A DNA stretch of 64,000 bases from Lapidilactobacillus luobeiensis (GCF_024345205.1 NZ_BROC01000009.1:1-64000); one strand, 5' to 3'; counted from the first letter of the stretch, positions 47,887 through 56,819 are shown. Notes: generated by a model not told the origin, from the sequence alone. Numbers and translations are program-made.

Positions 47887-49469
47887 TTAATAATGTTGTA
47901 CAGAATCCAGTATTACCCGGATTTAATCCGGATCCCAGTATCTTAAGGGTAGGCGACGACTTTTACTTAGCAACATCGACTTTTGAGTGGTGGCCTGGGC
48001 TAGAGATCTATCACTCGAAGGACTTGATCAATTGGGCATTGGTCAATGAACCACTTGATGATGAATCATTGATTGATTTACGTGGTGTTTATAATTCGGG
48101 GGGGATCTGGGCACCAAATTTAAGTTTTGCGGATCAGAAATTTTGGCTAACATTTACTTTGGTTAAGAGTGCTACATGTTTTAAAGACACATTAAATTTT
48201 GTGATAACTAGTTCAAAAATAACCGGGCCATGGACACGGCCACACTTTATCAATGCTAGCGGTTTTGATCCATCGATTTTTCACGAGAACGGACATCATT
48301 ATTTTTTGAATATGCTATTTGATCATCGCTTGGATCAGCCAGGGTTTAGTGGTGTTGTTATTCAAGAATTCAATGGAAACACACTGACACTGATCGGAGT
48401 TAGAAAAAAGATTTTTTCCGGCTCTGATTTAGGAGTCTGTGAAGGTCCACAAATAGTTAAGAAGGATGGTTGGTATTATTTGTGGTGTGCGGCTGGTGGA
48501 ACTGGTTATAGCCATGCAGAAACAGTTGCACGGAGTAAAAACATATTTGGACCATTTTCACTATCACCATATCAACCACTTATCTCAACTAAGTATCATG
48601 ATGATTGGCCTTTGCAGAAGTGTGGGCATGCAAGTGTTGTTCAAGGGCCTGATCAGGGTTGGTATATTGCCTTTTTGTGCGCGCGTCCATTGCGGGTTCA
48701 TGGAAATTGTCCTCTGGGTCGTGAGACGGCAATTGCTCCAATCAGTTGGGACGAGAACGCCTGGCCCCATTTGCTTGATAATAGCCATTTGCCTAGTGCT
48801 ACAGTCTTGATTGGATCGTCAGAAGAGAAAATCATTCAGAAAAAGGATTATACAACTAGGTGTGATTTCACACAGCCTAGTTTACCCAAATATTTCAAAA
48901 CTTTACGATATCCATTAGGAAAGCGTGGCTCGCTGTCAGCTAAGGCCGGATATTTACGTTTATTTGGAAATGAAAGCTTGTCAAGTCAGTTTGAACAGTC
49001 ATTGATCGCACGTCGTTGGCAGAATTTCTCCTTTAGAGCAGAAACTAAAGTTCAATTCAACCCTCTTAACTTTCAGCAAATGGCAGGCCTTGTTTTGTTT
49101 TATGACACCGATAATTGGTGCTATTTATATTTGTCTTATGATGAGGTTTTGCACTGCCGATACTTACAAATAGAAAATGCCGAAATCAATCAATTTCGGT
49201 ATTTGTCTGAGAAAGTATATCTTCCTGACGATGAATTGATAGGGTTGGCGGTCGAAGTAGATCATGAGCAGGCCCAATATTTTTATCAAACTGCTACGTC
49301 AGAGTGGCAACAAATCGGTATGCGATATTCGGCCGATCATTTGAGTGATGATTTCATCAAGGATCATGGTAAGCTGGCCTTTACTGGTGCAATGGTTGGA
49401 ATCTGTTGTCAGGATATGGCCGAACATCAACGGTATGCTGATTTTGCGTATTTTGATTATTGTGAATAA
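47883..49469 (+). CDS. Glycoside hydrolase family 43 (beta-xylosidase/alpha-arabinofuranosidase type)
   Basis: Encodes 528 residues: an N-terminal GH43 propeller and a C-terminal beta-sandwich (about residues 330-525) as in XynB-like enzymes. The catalytic-base Asp lies in NPVLPGFNPDPSILRVGDDFY, and the acid Glu is probably in DLGVCEGPQI. TTG 47883 is the start, with GGAGGG about 9 bases ahead and a 4-bp overlap with the previous stop. It releases terminal xylose or arabinose from oligosaccharides in the cytoplasm. Confidence 0.88.
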   Translation: MINNVVQNPVLPGFNPDPSILRVGDDFYLATSTFEWWPGLEIYHSKDLINWALVNEPLDDESLIDLRGVYNSGGIWAPNLSFADQKFWLTFTLVKSATCFKDTLNFVITSSKITGPWTRPHFINASGFDPSIFHENGHHYFLNMLFDHRLDQPGFSGVVIQEFNGNTLTLIGVRKKIFSGSDLGVCEGPQIVKKDGWYYLWCAAGGTGYSHAETVARSKNIFGPFSLSPYQPLISTKYHDDWPLQKCGHASVVQGPDQGWYIAFLCARPLRVHGNCPLGRETAIAPISWDENAWPHLLDNSHLPSATVLIGSSEEKIIQKKDYTTRCDFTQPSLPKYFKTLRYPLGKRGSLSAKAGYLRLFGNESLSSQFEQSLIARRWQNFSFRAETKVQFNPLNFQQMAGLVLFYDTDNWCYLYLSYDEVLHCRYLQIENAEINQFRYLSEKVYLPDDELIGLAVEVDHEQAQYFYQTATSEWQQIGMRYSADHLSDDFIKDHGKLAFTGAMVGICCQDMAEHQRYADFAYFDYCE

Positions 49470-49504
49470 TGGAAAATGTTGTGAGTCAATAATATGAAGT
49501 AGAA

Positions 49505-50302
49505 TCAAACATTTATTTGATCATGACCAAATGTCTGGATTTCGGTCAACGCAGGGAAAGCAGAGTTGTCCAATTCTTTATGTAGATTTTTAAGAATCAG
49601 CCATTCTACGTTGTCAGTGGCAATCGTAAATTTTTGAGGTCGTACGGTTTTTTTGAGTTTTAAGATAAAAGTATGTTGAGTGGATAGCTTGAGATGAACG
49701 GTCGACCAATAACTATCATGGGGGTAGTCCGCCCGTAAAATCAGTATGATTTGTTCAAGATGGATAGGTCGACCGAAATCGAGCTTGAATTCGGCATCGG
49801 CTCGTTGGTCAATTCCCCATGACTGGAACGGGAAGGAACCATGGCTAGTATTCGCAATGAAGCCATCAATAGCATTGCGAGCTTGAAATACCAATTCACC
49901 TCTTGTTTCGGCATTGGCAGTGGCGTGGGGATAACTCCCCGTTGCTTGTTTTAGGTCGTGACTATTCTCGGCTAAGTTTCTGGATAATTGTATCTCCTGA
50001 GTAGTAGCATAACGAATAGTGGCATAGTGACGACGACCCGAAAAAGCACTGACGGGGTAAGGCCATTCGCGTTCTTGATTGAAAGGAATCGAGAAAATCC
50101 AATTCTGTTTGGTCAAATAAATGAGTGCTGGGCGCAAACTGACATCAAGTTGAACCCAAACAAATGCGGGCAAATGATCAGTCTGAACTTGGAAAAAATC
50201 ACCTTGGGCAAACTGATGCAAATAGGTAAGATAGGTTTGTTTTTCTCCAGTGTTTTGGGATAAAGTAGCTTTGTGACTGCACAGCATTAAAGTAAGTGTC
50301 AT
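49505..50302 (-). CDS. Uncharacterised protein with a discoidin/carbohydrate-binding-like C-terminal half
   Basis: Encodes 265 residues without signal peptide or membrane segment. I do not recognise a named family. The C-terminal half (NAIDGFIANTSHGSFPFQSW, then RADAEFKLDFGRPIHLEQII) resembles galactose-binding/F5-8C-like jelly rolls. The N-terminal half is beta-rich with many aromatic residues. It is transcribed opposite to the rest of the island from its own -24/-12 promoter, so it is probably co-induced by the LevR-like activator. A role in handling intracellular glycan is inferred only. Confidence 0.6.
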   Translation of the reverse strand: MTLTLMLCSHKATLSQNTGEKQTYLTYLHQFAQGDFFQVQTDHLPAFVWVQLDVSLRPALIYLTKQNWIFSIPFNQEREWPYPVSAFSGRRHYATIRYATTQEIQLSRNLAENSHDLKQATGSYPHATANAETRGELVFQARNAIDGFIANTSHGSFPFQSWGIDQRADAEFKLDFGRPIHLEQIILILRADYPHDSYWSTVHLKLSTQHTFILKLKKTVRPQKFTIATDNVEWLILKNLHKELDNSAFPALTEIQTFGHDQINV

Positions 50303-50342
50303 TTTGATCCGCCTCTATTAATCATATTTTCAAATAAACTAT

Positions 50343-50360
50343 AAGCAAGAAATGTGCCAG
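50343..50360 (-). promoter_or_regulatory. Sigma-54 (-24/-12) promoter for the minus-strand lectin-like gene
   Basis: On the minus strand the bases read CTGGCACATTTCTTGCTTAT, with correct 12-bp spacing, about 40 bp before the start at 50302. It faces away from the plus-strand promoter at 50368. Confidence 0.85.
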
Positions 50361-50367
50361 TTTAGGC

Positions 50368-50386
50368 TTGGCACACTTTTTGCTTA
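50368..50386 (+). promoter_or_regulatory. Sigma-54 (-24/-12) promoter of rpoN
   Basis: TTGGCACACTTTTTGCTTA fits the consensus with GG and GC 12 bp apart, about 30 bp upstream of the rpoN start. Its -24 element lies about 10 bp from that of the divergent promoter. Confidence 0.88.
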
Positions 50387-50417
50387 TAGATTGGTATAAG
50401 GGAAAGGAGTCAGAAGA

Positions 50418-51719
50418 ATGAATTTTGGACAAACGTTGAATCTAGGGCAGGTTCAAAGTCAAAAATTAGCGCTAACGCAAAATATGAGACAATCGATTCT
50501 AATGTTGCAGTTAGATACACTGGATTTAACAGATTATTTACGTGAATTATGCTTGGATAATCCTTTTGTTGATGTGCGTTCAAATCTGGCTGTTCCGAGT
50601 AAGAATCTCACTTTCTCAGAAGCGACATTTCAAATCGCCGATCATTATCAATCCTTTTATGATTACCTACTGGATCAAGTGTCTTTAACAATGCGTGATA
50701 CACCGTTACGGAAAATCGTTATTTTCTTGATTGAAACACTTGATGCCAATGGGTATATAACAATGACGGATAGTGAAATCGTGCGGCAGTTAAAGATATC
50801 AAATATTGCTTTAGCAGATGCAAAAGAATTATTGAGGCATTTAGATCCACCAGGGATAGGGGCCTGCAACTTACGCGACTGTTTGCTTTATCAAGCAGAA
50901 TCTGATGAGAGTACTAGTGCGAAACAAAGTATTATTGTGCTAAAGGAATATTTTGATTTGCTTGAGCACCATCGCTTTAATGAAATTCAAGAAAAGATGA
51001 AACTGACCGAGGAAGAGTGGAGGCATATTTTAACATATCTAAGAACACTATCCGCTAGCCCTGGAATGCAGATTGGTGCTCGAGAAGTACCATATATTTT
51101 GCCGGAATTAAAAATCAGAATAGTTGGGAAAAAATTTAGTCTGCATATTTTACGACGCGGGCAACCAGAAGTGATTTTTAATCAAATGGATTTTGACCAA
51201 CTTAGCCAATCAGTGGATTTAGATGTTCAAGTCTATTTGAAAGAAAAAAGGGTACAGTATCAAGAAATTCAGTATAACCTAGAGCGTCGACAACAAACAT
51301 TAACTCTCGTTGCTGGGGAGATCGTTAAACGACAACTTCCGTTCTTGGCACATCAAAGTGAAATACTTGAACCACTATTACTTCGAGATGTTGCCCAGAC
51401 ACTGCAGTTAAGTGAATCAACAATCAGCCGAGCAATAAACGGTAAGTACATCGACACGGATCGAGGAGTTTTCCCATTAAAATTCTTTTTTGCAAGATAT
51501 AGCCAACACAATGATATAAATTCGCGACTCTCGGTTGCTGGCCTAAAAGCACATTTAAAGTCCATGGTTGATCATGAAGATAAAAATAATCCTATGAGCG
51601 ATCAGAAGCTTACTAATATGTTATCAGAACAAGGTTTTGCTATTGCACGTCGAACAGTCACGAAATATCGCTTATCATTAGGGATACCGCCCGCAACACA
51701 GCGAAAGAAAATGAAATGA
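50418..51719 (+). CDS. rpoN: RNA polymerase sigma-54 factor
   Basis: Encodes 433 residues. Region I is the Gln/Leu-rich start (QSQKLALTQNMRQSILMLQL), followed by the core-binding region and the DNA-binding part. LQLSESTISRAINGKYIDTD is the helix-turn-helix, and ARRTVTKYRLSLGIPP is the RpoN box that reads the -24 element. It is the sigma factor for the four -24/-12 promoters here and has one of them itself, indicating positive autoregulation. GGAAAGGAG precedes ATG 50418. It lies at the extreme right of the AT-rich island, directly against the truncated GH88. Confidence 0.95.
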   Translation: MNFGQTLNLGQVQSQKLALTQNMRQSILMLQLDTLDLTDYLRELCLDNPFVDVRSNLAVPSKNLTFSEATFQIADHYQSFYDYLLDQVSLTMRDTPLRKIVIFLIETLDANGYITMTDSEIVRQLKISNIALADAKELLRHLDPPGIGACNLRDCLLYQAESDESTSAKQSIIVLKEYFDLLEHHRFNEIQEKMKLTEEEWRHILTYLRTLSASPGMQIGAREVPYILPELKIRIVGKKFSLHILRRGQPEVIFNQMDFDQLSQSVDLDVQVYLKEKRVQYQEIQYNLERRQQTLTLVAGEIVKRQLPFLAHQSEILEPLLLRDVAQTLQLSESTISRAINGKYIDTDRGVFPLKFFFARYSQHNDINSRLSVAGLKAHLKSMVDHEDKNNPMSDQKLTNMLSEQGFAIARRTVTKYRLSLGIPPATQRKKMK

Positions 51720-51722
51720 GTT

Positions 51723-52040
51723 GTGGTTGACTTTTCGGCGCCATATGATAAAACAAAGTATGATGCCAGCGCGGGTACTTGCGCGGCTTGCGGTTTGTTG
51801 GAGATCGCAGCTTGGGTCGCCGCTGAAGAGGCGCCGTTGTATCGCAATGCCGCCATTGCCTTATTGCAGGCGACGGAAGCGAATTGGGTCGACTATGACC
51901 CGCAGCACGATGGCTTAGTGACCCATTCCAGCCATTCTTATCAAAAAAAGCAAGAGACGCATTTGCCACTGATCTACGGTGATTATTATTTTGTCGAAGG
52001 CATACTAAGATTATTATCGAAGGAGTTATCATTGTGGTGA
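51723..52040 (+). pseudogene. 5'-truncated GH88 gene (C-terminal remnant)
   Basis: About 105 codons encode only the C-terminal part of a GH88 protein: VDFSAPYDKTKYDASAGTCA, CGLLEIA, then LIYGDYYFVEGILRLLSKEL. This lines up with the last third of the intact GH88 at 41299 (VDFRAPQHPRLFDTSAGLCA...). Both catalytic Asp residues are missing and no ribosome site is present at the left edge. The fragment is GC-richer, like the backbone, and starts 3 bp after the rpoN stop. The island most probably replaced the 5' part of a resident GH88 gene. Confidence 0.85.
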
Positions 52041-53827
52041 TCGATAGTCGGACAGCACTTTATGATTATTTTGAGAAATTAAATACAGCAACACGGAAGT
52101 ATCGGCGTCCCCATAATGGTCGGTTCGATTTTGGCACCACGGCGACCCATTATGACGAGAATCAGATCCAGATCGAGGCTTTTTTACGCCAGCTTTGGGC
52201 AATCGGTCCTTTGGCAGGGCAACATTTGGTCAGCGCGGCGGATTGGGATTTTTATGCTGACGCGATCGTCCATAGTGTTGATCCTGCTGACCCGGCTTAT
52301 TGGGGCAAGGTGCAAGACTTTGATCAACTGCTGGTTGAAATGACGCCACTGGCGGTTACTTTGATCGAAACCAAAGCGCAATTTTGGGATCGATTGGCGC
52401 CGCGCGATCAACAGAACATTTATCGCTGGCTGGATCAAATCAATCAGGTGCAGGTCCATCCCAATAATTGGCGCTTTTTCCGTGTGTTGGTCAACGTGGC
52501 TTTCTTGAAATTAGGGTTGCCTGTTGATCAGGAAAAAATGACGGCGGATCAAAACTTGTTGGATACTTTTTATCTTAAAGATGGTTGGTATTTTGATGGG
52601 AATCCCCATCAACAAGATTACTATATTCCTTGGGCCTTTCATTATTATGGCTTGTTATACGCTCATTACATGGGTCAGGAAGATCCTCAGCGGGCAAAGC
52701 GTTATCGTCAGCGGGCGATCGCGTTCGCGCGTTCATTCAAGTATTGGTTTGATCGCCATGGGGTCGCGGTGGCGTTTGGACGTAGTTTGATCTATCGTTT
52801 CGCCCAAAGCGCCTTTTGGTCCGCGTGTGTTTTCGCGAATGTTGAGGCGGTCCCTTGGGCGGAGATGCGCACACTTTTACTGGGAAATTTGACGGATTGG
52901 TCGCAACGGCCGATCCAAAAAAGTGATGGGATCTTGAGTTTGGGCTATGGTTATGAGAATTTTGAGATGACCGAGCATTATAATGGTCCGGGCTCACCTT
53001 ATTGGGGGTTCAAGACGATGATCGTTTTGGCCACCGCTCCGCAGCACCCATTCTGGCAAGCGCAAACAGCGCCGAAATTGGGGTTGCATGATCAAGAATT
53101 GATCGCGCCGGCGAAAATGATCGTGACTCATCAACAAGACCTGAATACACAACTTTACCCGGCGGATCAATTAACCGGTCAGCTCCATTGTGGGGAAAAA
53201 TATAGTAAATTAGTTTATTCCGCTGACTTTGGCTTTAGCGTATCCCGCGGCAACGATGGAATCGCCCAGTTCGCTGGTGACAATTGTTTAGCGGTCGCCG
53301 AAGTCGGAACGGAGAATTTTGTCAGCAAACAGGCTGAACTTGCTTATGACGTCAACGCCCAGCGGATCAAACATCGCTGGTCACCGTTGCCGGAAGTGCT
53401 GATCGAATCGATCGTGGTCCCCCTAGGACCCTGGCATATTCGTTATCATCGGATCCAATCGCAGCGCGCGCTTAAGTATGTGGACGGTGGTTTTTCGAAC
53501 AAAATAAAGAATGGTCATGAAAGTGATTATCAGTTTGATCAAATCAAACAGGGTCTTAGTTTTCACTCGACCATTGGCGTGACTGCCAGCGTGGCTTATC
53601 AGGGTTATCATGAAGTTACGCCGATTTTTACGGAACCGAATACTAATCTGCTTTTCCCCAATAGTTTGTATCTAGGCGCCAGTGGTGAAATGACGGCGGG
53701 GGAACAAGTGTTGCTCAGCGCTCATTACGGCGGCGTGGCGCCAGTTACCACGGTCCCGACTGTGACGTTACAGGCAGGCCAGCTACGGATCCAGTATCAA
53801 GAACAAGTGTTAGTGATTGAGTGTTGA
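52034..53827 (+). CDS. DUF2264 family protein (polysaccharide utilisation)
   Basis: Encodes 597 residues. The N-terminal ~370 form the DUF2264 (alpha/alpha)6-barrel-like domain (YWGKVQDFDQLLVEMTPLAV; QVHPNNWRFFRVLVNVAFLK). The remainder is a beta-rich domain. Such proteins are found with GH88/GH105 enzymes and ABC importers; activity is not firmly known. No signal peptide. GTG 52034 or 52037 follows AAGGAG; the gene overlaps the GH88 remnant's stop. It is intact but has lost its upstream operon context. Confidence 0.82.
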   Translation: MVIDSRTALYDYFEKLNTATRKYRRPHNGRFDFGTTATHYDENQIQIEAFLRQLWAIGPLAGQHLVSAADWDFYADAIVHSVDPADPAYWGKVQDFDQLLVEMTPLAVTLIETKAQFWDRLAPRDQQNIYRWLDQINQVQVHPNNWRFFRVLVNVAFLKLGLPVDQEKMTADQNLLDTFYLKDGWYFDGNPHQQDYYIPWAFHYYGLLYAHYMGQEDPQRAKRYRQRAIAFARSFKYWFDRHGVAVAFGRSLIYRFAQSAFWSACVFANVEAVPWAEMRTLLLGNLTDWSQRPIQKSDGILSLGYGYENFEMTEHYNGPGSPYWGFKTMIVLATAPQHPFWQAQTAPKLGLHDQELIAPAKMIVTHQQDLNTQLYPADQLTGQLHCGEKYSKLVYSADFGFSVSRGNDGIAQFAGDNCLAVAEVGTENFVSKQAELAYDVNAQRIKHRWSPLPEVLIESIVVPLGPWHIRYHRIQSQRALKYVDGGFSNKIKNGHESDYQFDQIKQGLSFHSTIGVTASVAYQGYHEVTPIFTEPNTNLLFPNSLYLGASGEMTAGEQVLLSAHYGGVAPVTTVPTVTLQAGQLRIQYQEQVLVIEC

Positions 53828-53836
53828 GCTCGTTAG

Positions 53837-53868
53837 TGCTGACGGTTCAATGTAGCGATGCCGTCAGC
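53837..53868 (+). terminator. Hairpin after the DUF2264 gene
   Basis: GCTGACGG and CCGTCAGC form an 8-bp stem, followed only by GTTTCAG, so termination is uncertain. The gene-free stretch 53828-54415 otherwise consists mainly of two family 2 repeats. Confidence 0.45.
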
Positions 53869-53950
53869 GTTTCAGTCAGCCGTCGTATCGGTTAGGATGA
53901 ATCAATACAAAAGTAATACAAAGTCGATGATCGCTAAACGGTCGTCGATT

Positions 53951-54077
53951 TTTTTGAAACGTGCTACACGCAACTGACTTTTCCGCTTAACTACGTCAGG
54001 CTTCCGGAAGCAGAACCCGCTTCCAAAATCCTGACTAGGTTAATGCTCGAAGTCAACCCGTTGCGTGCAGCACTCTC
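53951..54077. repeat. Family 2 structured repeat, copy d
   Basis: Outer stem GTGCTACACGCAAC (53961-53974) with GTTGCGTGCAGCAC (54060-54073), one mismatch in 14. Then TGACTT with AAGTCA, GTCAGG with CCTGAC, apical GGAAGC/GCTTCC. Starts with a T run and GAAACGTG, ends CACTCTC plus T run. Confidence 0.78.
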
Positions 54078-54078
54078 T

Positions 54079-54213
54079 TTTTTGAAACGGGCTCACCGCC
54101 CCAGTTCCCTGTACTTAGCCTAGCAATTGTTTCGGAAGCAAAGTTCAGCTTCCAAAGCAATTGCTAGGCTAATGCTCGGGAGCTACCCGGAGTGGCTCGC
54201 ACTCTGTTTTTTG
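54079..54213. repeat. Family 2 structured repeat, copy e
   Basis: Contains the longest perfect stem of the family: TTAGCCTAGCAATTG with CAATTGCTAGGCTAA, around an apical GGAAGC/GCTTCC hairpin. AGTTCCC pairs with GGGAGCT (one wobble). Ends GCACTCTG plus TTTTTT. Confidence 0.78.
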
Positions 54214-54415
54214 TGGGCCGAGAACAGTAGTTGGACGCCTTGCTTAGTGACAGTGACTGGTTTTTGTTCAGGAGGACGATCATGATCAATTAGAAACCTG
54301 ATATCATTAGTTTTCCTTGACCGAGTTATTTCATAAATAATTGCTGAAGCAGTCGCAAGGCGTCAGTGTTATTGGTATACTTGAATTATTACCTGAGTTT
54401 AGGGGAGGAAAATCA

Positions 54416-55183
54416 ATGATTCAGTTTGATAAAGTTACGAAAACATACGGCGATAAAGTGGCGTTGAATGAATTGACGTTGAAGATCAAGTCGGGCGCGA
54501 TCTTCGGCTTCTTAGGGCACAATGGCGCTGGTAAATCGACCACGTTGAAAAGTTTGGTCAGTATTATTGAGCCGACCAGTGGGACGATCACGGTGGACGG
54601 GTTGGATCTGGCGACCCAGCGGCACGCGGTCAAAGAGAAGATTGCTTACGTCCCGGATATTCCGGATATTTTCATGCAATTAACGGCCAACGAATATTGG
54701 AGTTTGATCATCGCCGCTTATTCCTTGGAAGACGAGGCAGTAGCGGAACGGCGGCAGGAATTGCTGGATCTGTTCGAGATGGCGGAACATCAGGACGAAA
54801 CGCTGGCCAGTTTCTCTCATGGGATGCGCCAGAAAACGATCATTATTGGCGCTTTGTTGCCGGATCCCGACATTTGGGTGTTGGATGAGCCTTTGCAAGG
54901 GTTGGATCCTCAGGCGGCGTTCGATTTGAAAGAGATGATGAAGGCACATGCGGCCAAGGGCAAGACCGTGATTTTCTCGACCCACGTTTTGGATACGGCC
55001 CAACAATTATGTGATGAATTGGCGATCTTGAAGCAAGGCGAGCTGATCTATCAGGGTTCGGTGGCGGACCTGTTGGCGGCCCATCCGCAAGAGTCCTTGG
55101 AGACAATCTACTTGCAGATGGTTGGGCGGCAGTCGGCGGAAGGGCATTTGGTGGAAGACCTGAATGGTGAGCAACATGAATAA
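54416..55183 (+). CDS. ABC exporter ATP-binding protein
   Basis: Encodes 255 residues. Walker A is GHNGAGKST, the signature is the slightly unusual FSHGMRQKT (LSGGQ position), Walker B is IWVLDEPLQGLDP, and the switch His is in FSTHVLD. It resembles EcsA/YtrB-like ATPases that energise ABC-2 exporters. ATG 54416 follows GGGGAGG. The permease starts inside its last codons. Substrate not predictable. Confidence 0.9.
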   Translation: MIQFDKVTKTYGDKVALNELTLKIKSGAIFGFLGHNGAGKSTTLKSLVSIIEPTSGTITVDGLDLATQRHAVKEKIAYVPDIPDIFMQLTANEYWSLIIAAYSLEDEAVAERRQELLDLFEMAEHQDETLASFSHGMRQKTIIIGALLPDPDIWVLDEPLQGLDPQAAFDLKEMMKAHAAKGKTVIFSTHVLDTAQQLCDELAILKQGELIYQGSVADLLAAHPQESLETIYLQMVGRQSAEGHLVEDLNGEQHE

Positions 55184-56759
55184 ACGCCAACTCAGCGTCC
55201 TGACCCAGGTCAATTTGCGCCTGATCAGTCCCCAAGTCACCGATAAGCTGCGGAAGAAAGGGAAAGCGGGGAAGCGGCTGACCAAAAGCTTGCTGAATCA
55301 GTACATCTCATCTGGATTGATTTTCATTTTGATTTATGGCTTTTTGATGTTGAGTCTGGACTTCCACAAGTTTCCCGGGATCTTCACTTATTACGTGGCC
55401 TTATTTGTGTTGATGGGGGTGACCCAAGCCATCAGCGCGATTTATAATATCTTCTTCGAAGGCGCGGATCTGCCAGGCTATTTGCCGCTACCTTTGCGTA
55501 ATTTAGAAATTTTCCTCGCTAAAATCATCGTCGTTTTGATCGGGGTGATCCCGTTCATTCTGCCAATGGTGATTATTTTCTTCATGCTCAGCTGGCGCGC
55601 GGGGATCATGATCCCCTTGGCCGTCCTGTTGGCCCTGGTCGTCTTTATTCTGTTCACGGCGGTCGTCTTGGCAGCGTCGAGCTTGGTCGTCTTTGGCTTG
55701 ACCAAGACCAAGTTCTTCCAGCAACATAAGAAAACAGCCACCAGTTTGTTGCTGGGCTTGACCATGATCTTTATGATGGTGGGGATTTTCTTCACCAATA
55801 TGAAGTCTAGTTCCGCCGGCGCGAACACCATCGATACGAAACCGCTCCAGATCTTCATGCCCTTATATCATTTGCTCGACCAACCATTCAGCGGCGCGGG
55901 TTTATTGGGTTTAGGCATTTTCGTGGTGCTCTTAGGAATCTTGCTGCTGGTGATCCGTCAATGGATCTTGCCGGATCTGTTCACGCAATTGACCCAGTCC
56001 AACACCGATATGGGTGGGGGCACGCGCAAACACCGACTTCCCAGTGGTTTGCGGCCACTATTAGGCTTTTATAATCGCCAATTGTTAAAAGAACCCAATT
56101 TGATCATGCAGGTTATTTCGACGACCTTGATGGCACCACTGATTTTCTTGATGTCCTTTGGTCTGGGCGGCCGCATCAACTTAAGTCGGCTGTCATTTTA
56201 TCCTTGGTTTGGCGTTTTCTTCGTGGGTGGGATTGTCCTAGCGGCGCTGATCACCGACAAAGTTTCTTTCGTCGCCAACTTGATTTCATTGGATAAGCAA
56301 AACTATGAATTCGTCCAAGCCTTACCACTGTCCCTGAATCGTTATCTGCGGGAGAAATTCCGCCTTGGTTTTCTGATCCAGGCATTAATGGGCGCGGTGG
56401 TGGCCCTGATCGCCGCCTTCGTGGTCCACATTCCGCCATTACTACTGGTGATGACGCTCCTCGGCGTTGTCTATGGCGCCTATTATTTGAGTCATTATTA
56501 CTTCATTCGTGATTTTCGGCTGCATTTGCCAGACTGGACCAACATCAACCAACTGTTCAGTCGTGGTGGCGACAACTTCTCTTTAGTGCTCGTTTTAGGG
56601 GGCAGTATGATCCTTGGCGCCTTAGCTGTGGTTGGTTATGCGTCTGCGGTCACGTGGCAGCCGATTTGGGCGAATGTGATCGCCGCGGTGATCTTGCTGG
56701 TCGTCGCTGGGGTGTTGTCACGGTATTTCCAACGGTCGTTTTGGCGGCGCTTGGATTGA
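55176..56759 (+). CDS. ABC-2 type exporter permease
   Basis: Encodes 527 residues with about twelve hydrophobic segments, a charged N-terminus and a soluble loop near residues 275-300. It pairs with the ATPase whose stop codon it overlaps by 8 bp. The ATG at 55176 is preferred over the short upstream frame. The family is of unassigned Firmicutes exporters; EcsB-like is a possible relation. A perfect terminator follows. Confidence 0.85.
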   Translation: MNKRQLSVLTQVNLRLISPQVTDKLRKKGKAGKRLTKSLLNQYISSGLIFILIYGFLMLSLDFHKFPGIFTYYVALFVLMGVTQAISAIYNIFFEGADLPGYLPLPLRNLEIFLAKIIVVLIGVIPFILPMVIIFFMLSWRAGIMIPLAVLLALVVFILFTAVVLAASSLVVFGLTKTKFFQQHKKTATSLLLGLTMIFMMVGIFFTNMKSSSAGANTIDTKPLQIFMPLYHLLDQPFSGAGLLGLGIFVVLLGILLLVIRQWILPDLFTQLTQSNTDMGGGTRKHRLPSGLRPLLGFYNRQLLKEPNLIMQVISTTLMAPLIFLMSFGLGGRINLSRLSFYPWFGVFFVGGIVLAALITDKVSFVANLISLDKQNYEFVQALPLSLNRYLREKFRLGFLIQALMGAVVALIAAFVVHIPPLLLVMTLLGVVYGAYYLSHYYFIRDFRLHLPDWTNINQLFSRGGDNFSLVLVLGGSMILGALAVVGYASAVTWQPIWANVIAAVILLVVAGVLSRYFQRSFWRRLD

Positions 56760-56776
56760 TTGAAATGATTGGATTG

Positions 56777-56807
56777 AAAAAACCGTCGCATTTTGACGGT
56801 TTTTTTG
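56777..56807 (+). terminator. Terminator after the ABC exporter genes
   Basis: AAAAAACCGTC pairs with GACGGTTTTTT around GCATTTT; it could act in both directions. Confidence 0.9.
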
Positions 56808-56819
56808 TGTTTGCTGGCT

